A stretch of 64,000 bases of DNA. Origin: Isoetes taiwanensis. Its lineage: Eukaryota > Streptophyta > Lycopodiopsida > Isoetales > Isoetaceae. The DNA is taken from NCBI GenBank assembly GCA_021234155.1, contig JAJEKV010000036.1:8259426-8323425 (forward strand), in the 5' to 3' direction. Each line of letters opens with the position of its first letter. Position 1 is the stretch's first letter. Positions 46,601-56,350 of this stretch are shown piece after piece. Below the pieces are notes generated by a model that made no database searches, was not told where the DNA came from, and saw only the letters and a list, made by a program, of their open reading frames with translations. The position numbers were made by a program, and so were the translations under genes.

Positions 46601-47175
46601 CATGGTTGGGATGTAATATAGCCGTATTGCCCTTGCTTGGATGGAGAAATCAAACTCGTAAGCAGATTGCCTGGGAACTCATATGTTTATAATTATCAAA
46701 TTATCGTGGATTTGGAAAGACAATCTCGCAATTGCTTTGATTTTGAAGGCTAGACCGCCAAAACGCCAAAGATACAATGTAGAAGAATGCAGAGCACCTT
46801 GATTGTTTGCCCTAAATCGCTTTTAAAACAATGGGAACATGAATTGAAGGAAAAAGTAGCACCATCCGGCCAAGCTATCCGTGGTACATATACCATGAAG
46901 ATCGAGAAGAATAAATTGTGTTGAACTTTGTAAGCACGACATTGTGCTTACTACATATGGAACCATTTGTTCTCAATTACGTAAGCCATCCAAGAGGATG
47001 AAAAGAAGCAGCCCCCGTGCTAAGGGGCACAATCGTCAACATTAGGTGGTTTAGAATTATTCGATGAAGCTCAATCCATTAGAAAAGCTCACACTAAAAG
47101 TTCACGCGGCTTGTCGGGCTTAAGGGCACAATGAAGATGGTGCCTTTTCTCGAACATGCGACCTTCTACGACACA
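46601..47175 (+). pseudogene. SNF2-family helicase fragment (RAD16/HLTF-like)
   Basis: Pieces across frames follow the N-terminal half of the SNF2 ATPase core in order: an ALAW-like segment before motif I (about 46630), GFGKTIS (Walker A, about 46708-46728), ALILKARPP, TLIVCPKSLLKQWEHELKEK (motif Ia, 46797-46856), HDIVLTTYGTICSQL (about 46935), then WFRII and DEAQSIRKAHT (motif II box, about 47048-47095). The DEAQ box followed by Ser-Ile is typical of the RAD5/RAD16/HLTF branch. Such enzymes remodel chromatin or act in repair. Only about 180 residues are present and they are frameshifted, so this is a captured fragment. Confidence 0.75.
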
Positions 47176-47310
47176 CATATGTCACATATGTCACATATAA
47201 TGAAAAGTTCTAGAATGTTCTAGAAAGTTTTAAAAAGTTTTAAAATATAAGAGAATCTTGGGTGAGCCTAAGGAATCCTTCTAGAAAATTCCGTAATGTT
47301 GTAGAAAGTT
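47176..47310. repeat. Short TTCTAGAA-rich stretch
   Basis: AAAGTTCTAGAA/AAAGTTTTAAAA words recur between 47208 and 47320. No gene. Confidence 0.4.
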
Positions 47311-48390
47311 CTAGAATGAATGTTGCGAGAGAATACACTTATTTTCTTCCCAAAGCATTTTGCTAGATGACCAATTAAAATATTTTAGTTCAACCAACTC
47401 CACAATTCTCTTTGATTTTCGATGAACAAACTTGTCCAAGAAGGCAACAACCTCCACAACCCTCGTAATGGCCATAATGAAGAAATTAAAAAGACAGCTT
47501 AAGAGATTTCTAAAAAGCGCATGATTTTTGGTCAGCCAGATGTTGTGACCGGCTTGATCATACAATCGATGCAAAGAAGAACCCATAAAAATCTTGGCCA
47601 AAAACAACAAGTTCATGAGTCATGAAGCTTAAAACAATCTGAAAGCATGGCGCTAAAAAATCGCACCAAAGGACCCCAAAGAATGTCGGAAGCTCAACCG
47701 CCTTTGTGATCCCTAAGCTCCAAAGTCGAAGCCCATTTTCCTTTGCACCATGACATGCTCTACTTTGAAGACTTCCAAGGTAACAAATGGCGCTTTAGAT
47801 ACTCTTACCGCATAGCAAAATGAGCTATGTTCCAATTCCACTTTCCATGTATGGATCTCCTAAAACAAGGCCATCAACAGTGTAGCCACATAGTATCTCT
47901 ACCAAAATCCTCATCAATGGGGTCGGCTTCATATGGAACTTGTGCAATTGAAACGCAAATTCCTCCACCATCATATATCACAAAATCATCCCCGACGCTT
48001 AAGTGTAAAGTTGCAAGTTCAAGCATTGTCCGATTCCAACCTTGATGTTGATCTTTCAACTTCCATAGTGCCATTAGAATTACTTGTATACCCAAAGATG
48101 AGATTTTAAATCATAACCTTCTTCCCCTCGTATTGACGTATCCATATGTGCTTCTTTGGTTTGTCGATATAGTTCGAGACAATATTTTTCCAAATTTTGC
48201 AATCTCTCAAAGCCCCAAAAACCATTTTTCTCAAAGTCTAGATGAAGGAGGTAATTCATGCGGTAGCACATCTATCGCGGATGATGCATGTGCAGCAACA
48301 CGCTTAAATGAAGCCGCAGTTGGTCGCCGAGTCTTTTTTCGCATGTGCATCAATCGCATTGTGTATTGAATTTGTAATCCTAAAACCAAA
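47311..48390 (-). pseudogene. Unrecognised minus-strand coding-like region
   Basis: From 48390 down on the minus strand, successive codon-like frames read KTRRPTAASFKRVAAHASSA, then LEKYCLELYRQTKEAHMD (48080-48271), then GWNRTMLELATLHLSVGDDF (47874-48095), and a hydrophobic piece at 47311-47616. The regular handover between frames suggests one former protein. I do not recognise it. Together with the SNF2 fragment it suggests that this arm of the CACTA region has collected host DNA. Confidence 0.35.
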
Positions 48391-48919
48391 ACTTCGCGGT
48401 ATAAAAATATACGCCACATGCACCACCCACGCCACATATACGCATTTCAACGGTCATATACGCCACATATACATATTGACGCGTCATATACGCCACATAT
48501 AATGCATGGACGGTCATATACGCCACATATACGCATCGACGCGTCATATAATGCATACATACGCCACATACGCCACATATATAACGCCGCATGCGACGCC
48601 ACGCCGTAAACATCACACCTGCCGCCCACCCGGGCGCAAGCGCCCACCGGGCGTGATGATGATCGCTACGCCACGTTGTCGACGTCGCACCATACGCCGC
48701 GATGTGACGCGACCGGCGCGACACCGCCGTCCCCGGGCGTGACACTTGCCGCCCGGCCGGGCGTGACACCGTCGTCCGGGCCGGGCGGGGCGACGCCACA
48801 CCATCGTCGACGTCGCACCATACGCCGCATGCGACGCGGCTCGCGACGCGACGCCGCATTGACGCCGCATGGTGACGCTATTTTACGACGCCACGCCGCA
48901 TGCACGCCGCAAGCCCACG
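48391..48919. repeat. Right CACTA subterminal repeat array
   Basis: From 48415 the motif CATATACGCCACATATA and variants recur eight or more times. This passes into GC-rich GACGCCGCATGCGACG-type motifs (about 48584, 48820, 48888) and repeats of CGGGCGTGACAC and CGTCGACGTCGCACCATACG. It is the mirror counterpart of 18205-18700. Confidence 0.75.
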
Positions 48920-48949
48920 TCGCTAAAAGTCCATCATTCTCTTGTTGTG
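48920..48949 (-). mobile_element. CACTA-type right terminus
   Basis: TCGCTAAAAGTCC then T/C-rich sequence ending CTTGTTGTG at 48949. The reverse complement begins CACAACAAGAGAATG and leads to TTTTAGCGACG, which matches the left end at 18187 in both the terminal 10 bp and the inner TTTAGCGACG. This is the best inverted partner of the left end, giving a span of about 30.8 kb. Confidence 0.65.
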
Positions 48950-49275
48950 ATTTACATTGCCTTGAAATAGGTATAATAAATAATGCTTATTTTGATGTAG
49001 TCCCTTGAGATATTAATATATTAAGTGGTTATCAACAGTAGGTTGCAATAGATGAGGCTTGTACTCTAAAATTACAACATTGACTGGCTGATGCATTATG
49101 ACTAACGTATATATATATGAATGCACCACAGGTTTTGTTGTGAAGAAATAAGTATCACTAATATCGCCCTGATGGAATGAGTGCACAATCACTTCTATAT
49201 GCTAAACATATTTGTTTAGCTCTATATGCTAAAGTGATTCTCACAGTCACTGTGCACCCAAGAATATCTCTATTA
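48950..49275. other. Flank between CACTA end and Helitron, no gene
   Basis: Unique AT-rich sequence. No feature is seen except a short direct repeat of CTATATGCTAAA at 49195 and 49222. Confidence 0.4.
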
Positions 49276-51144
49276 TCTTATATTATAAAGTTTTAGCGTA
49301 TGTCTTGCATCAAACCCTAATTTAGATAGTTGAGATCGTCTGATTGCATTTGAAGGCCGAGATTTATCGCACAACTTCCCACCACCATGATTGGCCATGC
49401 TCTGATCTCTTAAGAGGAAAGGGAAAATGGCAAGAGAAAAAGGGCAAAGGAGAGGCAAAAAGGCACCTCCAAAAAAAGGGAAAGACTGAGAAGGAAAAGG
49501 AAAGGGAAAAGAGCACCTAAAAAAGGGAAAGAAAAGAAAGGAGAAAAGGAAGGAAAAAAAAGACACTATGAAAAGGAAAAGGGGGAAAGGGGTGAGGACC
49601 TAGCCATAAGGGAAAAGAAAAGGGGAAAGGAGGAAAAGGAAGAAAAAAGGGGAAATTGAAAAAATGTGAAGACGAAAAAGGTGACTAAAGGGAAAAAAAG
49701 GGGAAGATAAGAATGGTGGAGAGAGGGAAAAAGGGCATGGAAAAAATAGAAAGGGAAGGAAAAAGGAAAAAAAAGGAGGCTAAAAAAGGGAAAAGGGCAT
49801 GAGGAAAAGGGAGAGGGAAATGAGAGAGGAAGGAGAAAGTGGCACGAGAAGAGGAAAAGGGTGAGGAAAGGAAAAAAAGAAAGGGAAAAAGAGATGGAAA
49901 AAGGGAAAAGGGAAAAGGGAAAAGCCTCTTAAAAGCAAAAAGAGAAACTAAAAACATGGAATAGAAAAAGAGGAAAAGGGAAAAAGGGGAAGAGGGTGGG
50001 AAAAGGAGGAAAAAGGGCATGTGAAAAAGGTGGAAAAATGGAATGGAAAAAGGTGTGGGAAAATGGAAAGGAAAAGAGAGAAGGAAAAAAAAAAAAGGTG
50101 GAAAGGAAAGAGGAAAAGGGCATGGAAAAAGAGAAAAGGATGAAAAAAAGAAGGAAAAGGAAAAAGGAAAGGGGAAAGAAAAAAGAACACGAGGAATAAG
50201 GAGGGAAAATGGAAAAGAGGAAGGGAAAAGGGCAACGGAAAAAAAATTGGAAGAGGGAAAGGGAAAAGAAAAGAAAAAAAGGGCAATACGGACTTCGGGA
50301 AAAGGGGAAGAGGGTAAGGAAAGGCTAAGAAAAGGCAAGTAAAAAAAGTGGAAAAAAGGGAATGGAAAAATACATGGGAAAAAGGGAAAAGGAAAAGGAA
50401 AGGGAAAGGGAAAGGGAAAGGGAAAGGGAAAGAGAAAAAGGAAAGGGGGAAGGAAAGAGGAAAAGGGCACCTGAAAAAAATGGAAAGGGTGGGGAAATGA
50501 TGAAAAAAGAAGGAAAGGGAAAAGGAAAAAATGGAGGCGAAAAGGGGGGAAGGAAAGGAAAAAGGCATGAGAAAAAAGGAAGAAGAAATGGGAAAAAAAA
50601 GAGACATGAGATAAAGAAGAAGAGTGTGAGGAGAGGAAGAAAAACATTAAAAAAAAAGGTGGGGAAAAGGGAATGCAAAAAGGGCATGAGAAAAGGGAAG
50701 GGAAAAGAGAAATGCAAAAGGAATGGGAAAAGGAAAGGGAAAAAAAGAGCATGAGAAAAAATGGGAAGGGTGGAGAAAGGTGAAAAGGGAAGGAAAAAAG
50801 CCAAAAAAAAAAAGCCGAAAAGGGAAAGGGAAAAATGAGAAGGAGAAAAGGAAGAAAAAGAGGAGGGAGAAGAGGGTAAAAAAAAAAGAGAGAGAAGGAG
50901 AAAAGTAAATGTGCAGAAAAAATAAGAAAAGGGAAAAAAGAAAGTGTGTAAGAAAATGAGGAAAAAAGGATATGCAGGATAGAGCAAAGGGAAGGTTATC
51001 AAATGCACAAAAACCTCTTATAGCCTAGCAATGATGGACTTGGTTTCTATTATATTAGATGTATAAAAATGAGTCTGAGCTGAATAGGTTTCCATCCACA
51101 AATGTTCCCAATATTTGCCCAGCAACGCTGGGCACCATTACTAG
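49276..51144 (+). mobile_element. Non-autonomous Helitron, copy 1 (1869 bp)
   Basis: Starts TCTTATATTATAAAG after an A and ends CACCATTACTAG before a T, as Helitrons do. A stem-loop GCCCAGCAACGCTGGGC at 51117-51133 ends 7 nt before the terminal CTAG. It has no terminal inverted repeats and no target duplication. About 1.6 kb of the interior is nearly pure A and G on this strand. No Rep/helicase gene is present, so movement would need an autonomous relative. The long Phe/Ser-rich minus-strand frames inside are compositional. Confidence 0.85.
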
Positions 51145-51545
51145 TCTCTATTAGAGTTCTTGGTCATTGGGCAAGTCTTTTTCTTGACTTCCAATTAATC
51201 GTGAGGACGTCTAAGTCCTGGCTGCAGAAAGCGTACCAAACTGGCCATTGTTCAACATCAACACTTTGTGGTGCCCAACAGTTCAATTATCATTGTCTTG
51301 AATAACTTAACCAGCCATTGTTCAACATCAAGTTACACACTCTGTGGTGCCCAACAGTTCAATTATCGTTGTCTTGAATAGCTTCCTTATAAGAGCCTCT
51401 AGTTGCCTTCCTGCACTCCTTAAGCCATAGTAAAGGGCAATTATCATTGTCTTGACAAAGACAAAGACGTAAAATAACAAAGACGTAATTAAATGAAGAA
51501 AGGAAGGTCAATAAATTAAGAAGCAATATAAGTTAGATAACGTAC
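51145..51545. repeat. Spacer with a ~70 bp tandem duplication
   Basis: GCCATTGTTCAACATCAA followed by GTGGTGCCCAACAGTTCAAT and CGTTGTCTTGAATA/CATTGTCTTGAATA occurs twice (51243-51305 and 51314-51380). No gene. Confidence 0.75.
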
Positions 51546-51930
51546 CCCATTTTTTTCAGCTAAGATAGGCTTTTCCTGAAGAAGCTTGGCAAAAATGCAT
51601 CCTACAGACCACATGTCAACAGTGGGCCCATACTTCATTGCACCTCTAATATCCCGTCGTAAGACATGATTAATGTGGCAGTAATGAAGACCTATCAGAA
51701 CCTGTTTGTTGTTTCATGTAGCACTGCATTGGAAGCTTATATAAGAGCAACATAATTAAATCTACTAAAGATTGAATACAAACCTTTACTTTGTGAAATT
51801 CTAAAAGGCATGTCAAAGGGTGTAAGGTCATGATCCATATATTTGAAAACCATATAGATGCTTCCTTTGTACATACTTTTATCATCTTCATCCAAAAGAT
51901 GCATGAAATTAACAAAATATCGGGCTTTAA
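51546..51930 (-). pseudogene. CDKC-type cyclin-dependent kinase fragment
   Basis: On the minus strand one exon (51930 to 51784) reads MYKGSIYMVFKYMDHDLTP and ends ISQSK. A 60 bp GT...AG intron (51783-51724) follows, then an exon starting CYMKQ with a small frameshift into LIGLHYCH. It passes from RRDIRG straight to KYGPTVDMWSVGCIF and ends KPILAEKNG at a GTACG donor (51545). These are hallmark stretches of plant CDKC kinases, which phosphorylate the RNA polymerase II tail. The part between the HRD motif and the activation segment is deleted, taking the catalytic and DFG aspartates with it, and the HRD histidine is Arg. The retained intron shows genomic rather than retro-copied origin. Confidence 0.8.
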
Positions 51931-53340
51931 AAATTAAGGCAAACCGGATTTAAAAGACCAAATTACCCCGACTTTGGTGGATTCTCATGTTGTTTTGTTT
52001 TGCTTCATCATGAAACACAATTTGCTTTGCTAGATCTTGTAAAGTTGCTTGCTTTGGCTTTCTCATCTTCGCTTCGGCCGAAACCGCAAGGAAAAATAAT
52101 CATAAAAATCAAAGACAATATAAAAGTTTAGACAAAGACGCTCCTCACATCAATATATGTGCCTCTGCATGCCACATAATTTTGGAATGAACATATGTGA
52201 ATAAGTTTGCATATACATATAGATCCCGAGAATCAAAATAGAAACAATGTTGTTGGAGCACGCACTGCTGACAACAAAACAAAATGACATCCATGTTTGG
52301 CTTGAATAGTCTTTTGGTAAACCCCATCATAACTCATCTCCCATAGAATTTGAGATTGTGACCTTGGCCCTTACAAAGAAAGACGCCGCAATCCTTGCCT
52401 AGCCACCCATGAAGCCTTGTATGATTCAGAGCTCCATATAGAAAAGAGCTAGAAAGAAAATTGAAAAAGTGTTGTTCAGAGCTCCATAGCGGCTCGGTTT
52501 GCTGGAAAAAGTCTTAGAAGAGGTTCAAGAAAATGCTCGAAATGCCATGGACTGGGCTCTTGCATGTAGAGGCGGAGCTTTTTGTGTTAGGGTTTTAATT
52601 AAAAGCATGATGCCTTTCTTGTGATCAATGCCTTCCTTGTAACTTCAATCAAAATGGCTCGTAAATTCATGAGTTTAGGCTTCTACTGGCCTGTGTAAAT
52701 CGTGAACCAAAGCAAAGCTGGTCATAACCAAGGATTCAAAGTTTTGTTTTCATAGCCTTGTTTGCATCAGGACCGACCATTTACGAAGGCTGCCATCCAA
52801 AAAATATATAGAAAAAAGCATCATATGCACCAGCCTGAAGCCCAAGATCCGGCCCAATTTGCTCAGAATCAGAGCACTATAGAACATCAGGAATCAGTTG
52901 CTGAATTGACTTTAGGAATCATAAAAAAGTAGCCGCCATAGCCCATCGTTAAGGCAAAATCTATCTCTGGAAAGGCACCAGACCATCCGTCCCCGTCTCC
53001 ATTCTAGGGTTTTTTCATGAAAATTTCGTATGAAAGGAAAATTGTTTTTGTAATTTATGCACTTGACTTCGAAGAACAAAGAACAAAGAAGATAATGGAA
53101 CCGCCTTCAAAGGCGGCCTTCAACATCAACCAGTTTACGTGTGAATACTGGAGGAGGCGCCCGCCGTGCTCGAAGGCTGCATAGCTCCCCTTGCAAACCC
53201 TGGAGCCATCACCGGTTCTCTGCTCTTCTTAGGTTTCGATAGGGCAACCAAATCGTTGCCCTCCTTTTGTGTTGAATCCGCACCGTCCCTTTAGAAAATC
53301 GAATCCTCACCATCGGATCTAGGGCGTGGTCCATTACTTG
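51931..53340. other. No recognised gene
   Basis: Unique sequence between the kinase fragment and the LTR array. Short frames exist, including a 30-codon frame from an ATG at 53097, but none has a recognisable motif. Parts may be further introns or exons of the captured kinase locus. Confidence 0.35.
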
Positions 53341-53352
53341 CACTAAAACATT

Positions 53353-53749
53353 ATAATATAAGATACCCATTGGAACCTCCACGTCCCCATTATTTTAGCT
53401 CCTGCAAAACTCTAGAAACAGTTATGGATATCCGCGTACTTCCACAGTACGATATATCCTTTGTACCTCCGTGGTACATTATTATCTTTCGTACCTCCGC
53501 GGTACTACTTGATTGTATCGCCACCACGATACAGTGTATCTCCAAGATACAGATGTAATTTTGTCAAGCCAATTGTGTTGCAACCACAATTACTAATCTT
53601 CCAAGAAATTACATCTTATGCTCTCTTGTCAAGCCGATTGTGCTGCAGTCACAACCACTAATCTTCCAAGAGGCATTCCCTATCTAGTATACCATGTTCA
53701 AGCCGGCTATGTTGCAATCGTAGTCACTAATCTACCATGGATATACACA
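53353..53749 (-). repeat. Partial LTR (5' part only)
   Basis: Matches the right-hand part of the complete LTRs at 55033-56330 and 58862-60187 (the LTR 5' end on the minus strand), including the series of small hairpins. It is truncated at about 53353. Confidence 0.75.
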
Positions 53750-53762
53750 GCAAAAGTATCTA

Positions 53763-53783
53763 TTCTTTATTCCAAATAAAGAA
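53763..53783. repeat. Palindromic empty site for the Helitron
   Basis: TTCTTTATT, CCA, AATAAAGAA: a perfect 9 bp inverted repeat around 3 nt. The A/T step at 53769/53770 is where the Helitron sits in the two later repeats (after 56350 and after 60207). This copy has no insert. Confidence 0.85.
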
Positions 53784-54419
53784 ATTCAACTTAGGAACTT
53801 TACCCATAAGCCTGTCCATAGGAAACAATTTACATCCAAATTTTGCGTTCATATCCTTGGCAGCTTCTACGTAAAGTGTCCTCCCCAATGCTTAACACTA
53901 TGCAAACCTGCAAATAAGGTCAAGTGTTAATATAGATGACTTCCCAACGATTTATATAAATGACCCCCAACGGCCAATCAGTCTCTCAGATCACCACGAT
54001 CTGACTCCGCAATCCCAAGCAGGATGCTTTTGCGGTTCTCCAATAATCCAAACTCGTTCGCAACAAGTTGTTCCATATACTTCGAGCATTCTCCACGGAA
54101 GCACCGAATTTTATCTCAGCATCGATGTCCCAAAATTTCATTTATAGCAAAGAGTCACCAAATCCAATGTATCGTATAATATACTTATTCATCGTGCACA
54201 AGATCTTTGTCCCGTTTTTCACAAATCCTTCGGCTCTAGAATTCCACTTTGGACGCCACACCCAAGATTCAATTGCTTACCCATATACTTCGCCCTTAAC
54301 ACTTCTTTTGACGGTTAAACCCAATCTATACTTTGCAAAAGACAAGCTTGCAAGGTTCTTGGTGTTTCGCAGACTTGATGTTCCCATAGCCCATATATTC
54401 CGAGAAGAATCACAGCTTC
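53770..54419 (-). other. Retroelement leader copy 1
   Basis: On the minus strand this is the ~650 bp following the primer binding site. Related copies lie at 58195-58846 and 62057-62702. It holds a decayed version of the short frame that is intact at 62278-62463. Confidence 0.6.
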
Positions 54420-54431
54420 GCTCTGATACCA
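54420..54431 (-). promoter_or_regulatory. Primer binding site (initiator tRNA-Met)
   Basis: Minus strand reads TGGTATCAGAGC, the standard complement to the 3' end of plant initiator tRNA-Met used for minus-strand priming. It is separated from the LTR end (GTATCA) by two bases. This fixes the orientation of the array. Confidence 0.9.
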
Positions 54432-54433
54432 CT

Positions 54434-54736
54434 TGATACGATTCATGTATATTTGGGAAGTCGCAATAACATAGACTCATAGAATCCACAATGAAATAAT
54501 AGAACACTGGACTAAAGAAACTTTATTCATGTCACAAGTGATATGGTAGCACCATTAACCACCCAACCGGATCCACTGGATTATGGCAAACTCAAGTGCT
54601 CTATGGCAAATACAAAGCTCTGGCATCTGGCTTATTGGCCTTCCAAACTAATCTAGCTACTCCAAGTAGCCACAGTTCAGAAAACAATTACAAATCTGTA
54701 AAGTCGCTATGTCAGTGATCTGTGACCACTTGTCAC
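54434..54736 (-). repeat. Truncated LTR (3' part only)
   Basis: Carries the LTR end next to the primer binding site, but breaks off at about 54736 (TGTCACGTTTT). There it joins a partial second leader copy (54737-55018). This is the footprint of an unequal recombination or deletion. Confidence 0.7.
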
Positions 54737-55030
54737 GTTTTTATAGCAGTAGTCACCAAATCCAATGTATCAGAATAATATACTTATTCATCAGGCACAA
54801 GATCTTTGTCCCAGATTTTCACAAATCCTTCGGCTCTAGAATTCCACTTTGGACGCCACACTCCAAGATTCACCTATTTACCCATATACTTCGCCCTTAA
54901 CACTTCTTTGACGAAGTTAAACCCAATCTATACTTGCAGCACAAGCTTGCAAGGTTCTTGGTGTTTCGCAGCCTTGATGTTCCCATAGCCCATATATTCC
55001 CAGAAGAATCACAGCTTCGCTCTTATACCA
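54737..55030 (-). other. Partial leader copy with mutated primer site
   Basis: A shortened leader ending at a mutated primer binding site (TGGTATAAGAGC on the minus strand, 55019-55030). Confidence 0.65.
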
Positions 55031-55032
55031 CT

Positions 55033-56330
55033 TGATACGATTCATGTATATTTGGGAAGTCGCAATAACATAGACTCATAGAATCTACAATGAAATAATA
55101 GAACACTGGACTAAAGAAACTTTATTCATGTCACAAGTGATATGGCAGCACCATTAACCACCCAACCGGATCCACTGGATTATGGCAAACTCAAGTGCTC
55201 TATGGCAAATACAAAGCTCTGGCATCTGACTTATTGGCCTTCCAAACTAATCTAGCTACTCCAAGTAGCCACAGTTCAGAAAACAATTATATGTCAGTGT
55301 GTCACGTTTTCGGCCATTACTCTCTCCTCCGGATGAACTACGGAATGTACTATCCCAATTTAGAAACTAGACTCCGAGCCGGCTCCAACAAGCTAAAAGT
55401 TGTTGCAATCGGAGCTTTGGTTGCGGAGATATGTCCAACTGAAGTTTTGGTTCTATTTATAGAGCTCTCTGCGACTTTAGCCTTTTTTTTAGGAGGCAGT
55501 TGCCTTTTTCTCAAAATATCTCCTTGTCTTTAATTAGATTATATGACTTATCATATGGATATTATCTATGATTTTTTTCTCAACCAATAACCATCCCAAT
55601 GATAGTGCCTCGACCCCTTCCATAAAGTTCAATGGTTCTTCACACCCACATGCTATGTTAGATATCCTATGCCCCTTCATATTATTAGGTGACCTTAGGA
55701 ATAACATTTACATAGTATTTGCCATAATTCCAATAACCCATTCGCCGTGGACCACTCCCCCGTGCTTGCTCCATATCAATCCATCCCTTCTCAAGATAGA
55801 TCGTCCTCACGATCGCCCAAGTATCGCCCCAGCTTTGGTCCATCCCTTCTCAAGGTGATTGTCCCATGTTCAACGTACACTGGAGTTCCTAGACCTCGCG
55901 AACTCAAGAATGGTTATAAGTTATTGTACTTCCACAATACTTTATACCCATTGGAACCTCCACGTCCCCATTAGCTCCCCGCAAAACTCTAGAAACAAGC
56001 TTATGGATATCCGCTGCATTTCCACAAGACGATATATCCTTTGTACCTCCGTGGTACATTATTATCTTTCGTACCTCCGCGGTACTACTTGATTGTATCG
56101 CCACCACGATACAGTGTATCTCCAAGATACAGATGTAATTTTGTCAAGCCAATTGTGTTGCAACCACAATTACTAATCTTCCAAGAAATTACATCTTATG
56201 CTCTCTTGTCAAGCCGATTGTCCGCAAATACAAACCACTAATCTTCCAAGAGGCATTCCCTATCTAGTATACCATGTTCAAGCCGGTTACGCTTGCAATC
56301 GTAGTCACTAATCTACCATGGATATACACA
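55033..56330 (-). repeat. LTR copy A (1298 bp)
   Basis: On the minus strand it runs from TGTGTATATCC to GAATCGTATCA, so it has TG...CA ends, with the primer site just beyond. A TATA box (CTATAAATAG, minus) lies at 55453-55462. The first ~400 bp hold the hairpin series described for 59873-60029. Confidence 0.75.
55453..55462 (-). promoter_or_regulatory. LTR TATA box, copy A
   Basis: CTATAAATAG on the minus strand within the LTR. The same box is at 59312-59321 and 63167-63176, always followed by conserved sequence, so it is the likely U3 promoter. Confidence 0.6.
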
Positions 56331-56350
56331 GCAAAAGTATCTATTCTTTA

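Noticed and set aside
48380-48859. Arg/Tyr-rich frames in the right subterminal repeats
   Set aside because: Translations of CATATACGCCACATATA and GACGCC repeats; no protein meaning.
49685-50752. Long minus-strand Phe/Ser/Pro-rich frame (355 codons), and similar ones at 56348-57772 and 60205-61660
   Set aside because: They are reading frames through the nearly pure purine Helitron core. Lack of C/T on one strand removes stop codons. All frames are open and none has a domain.
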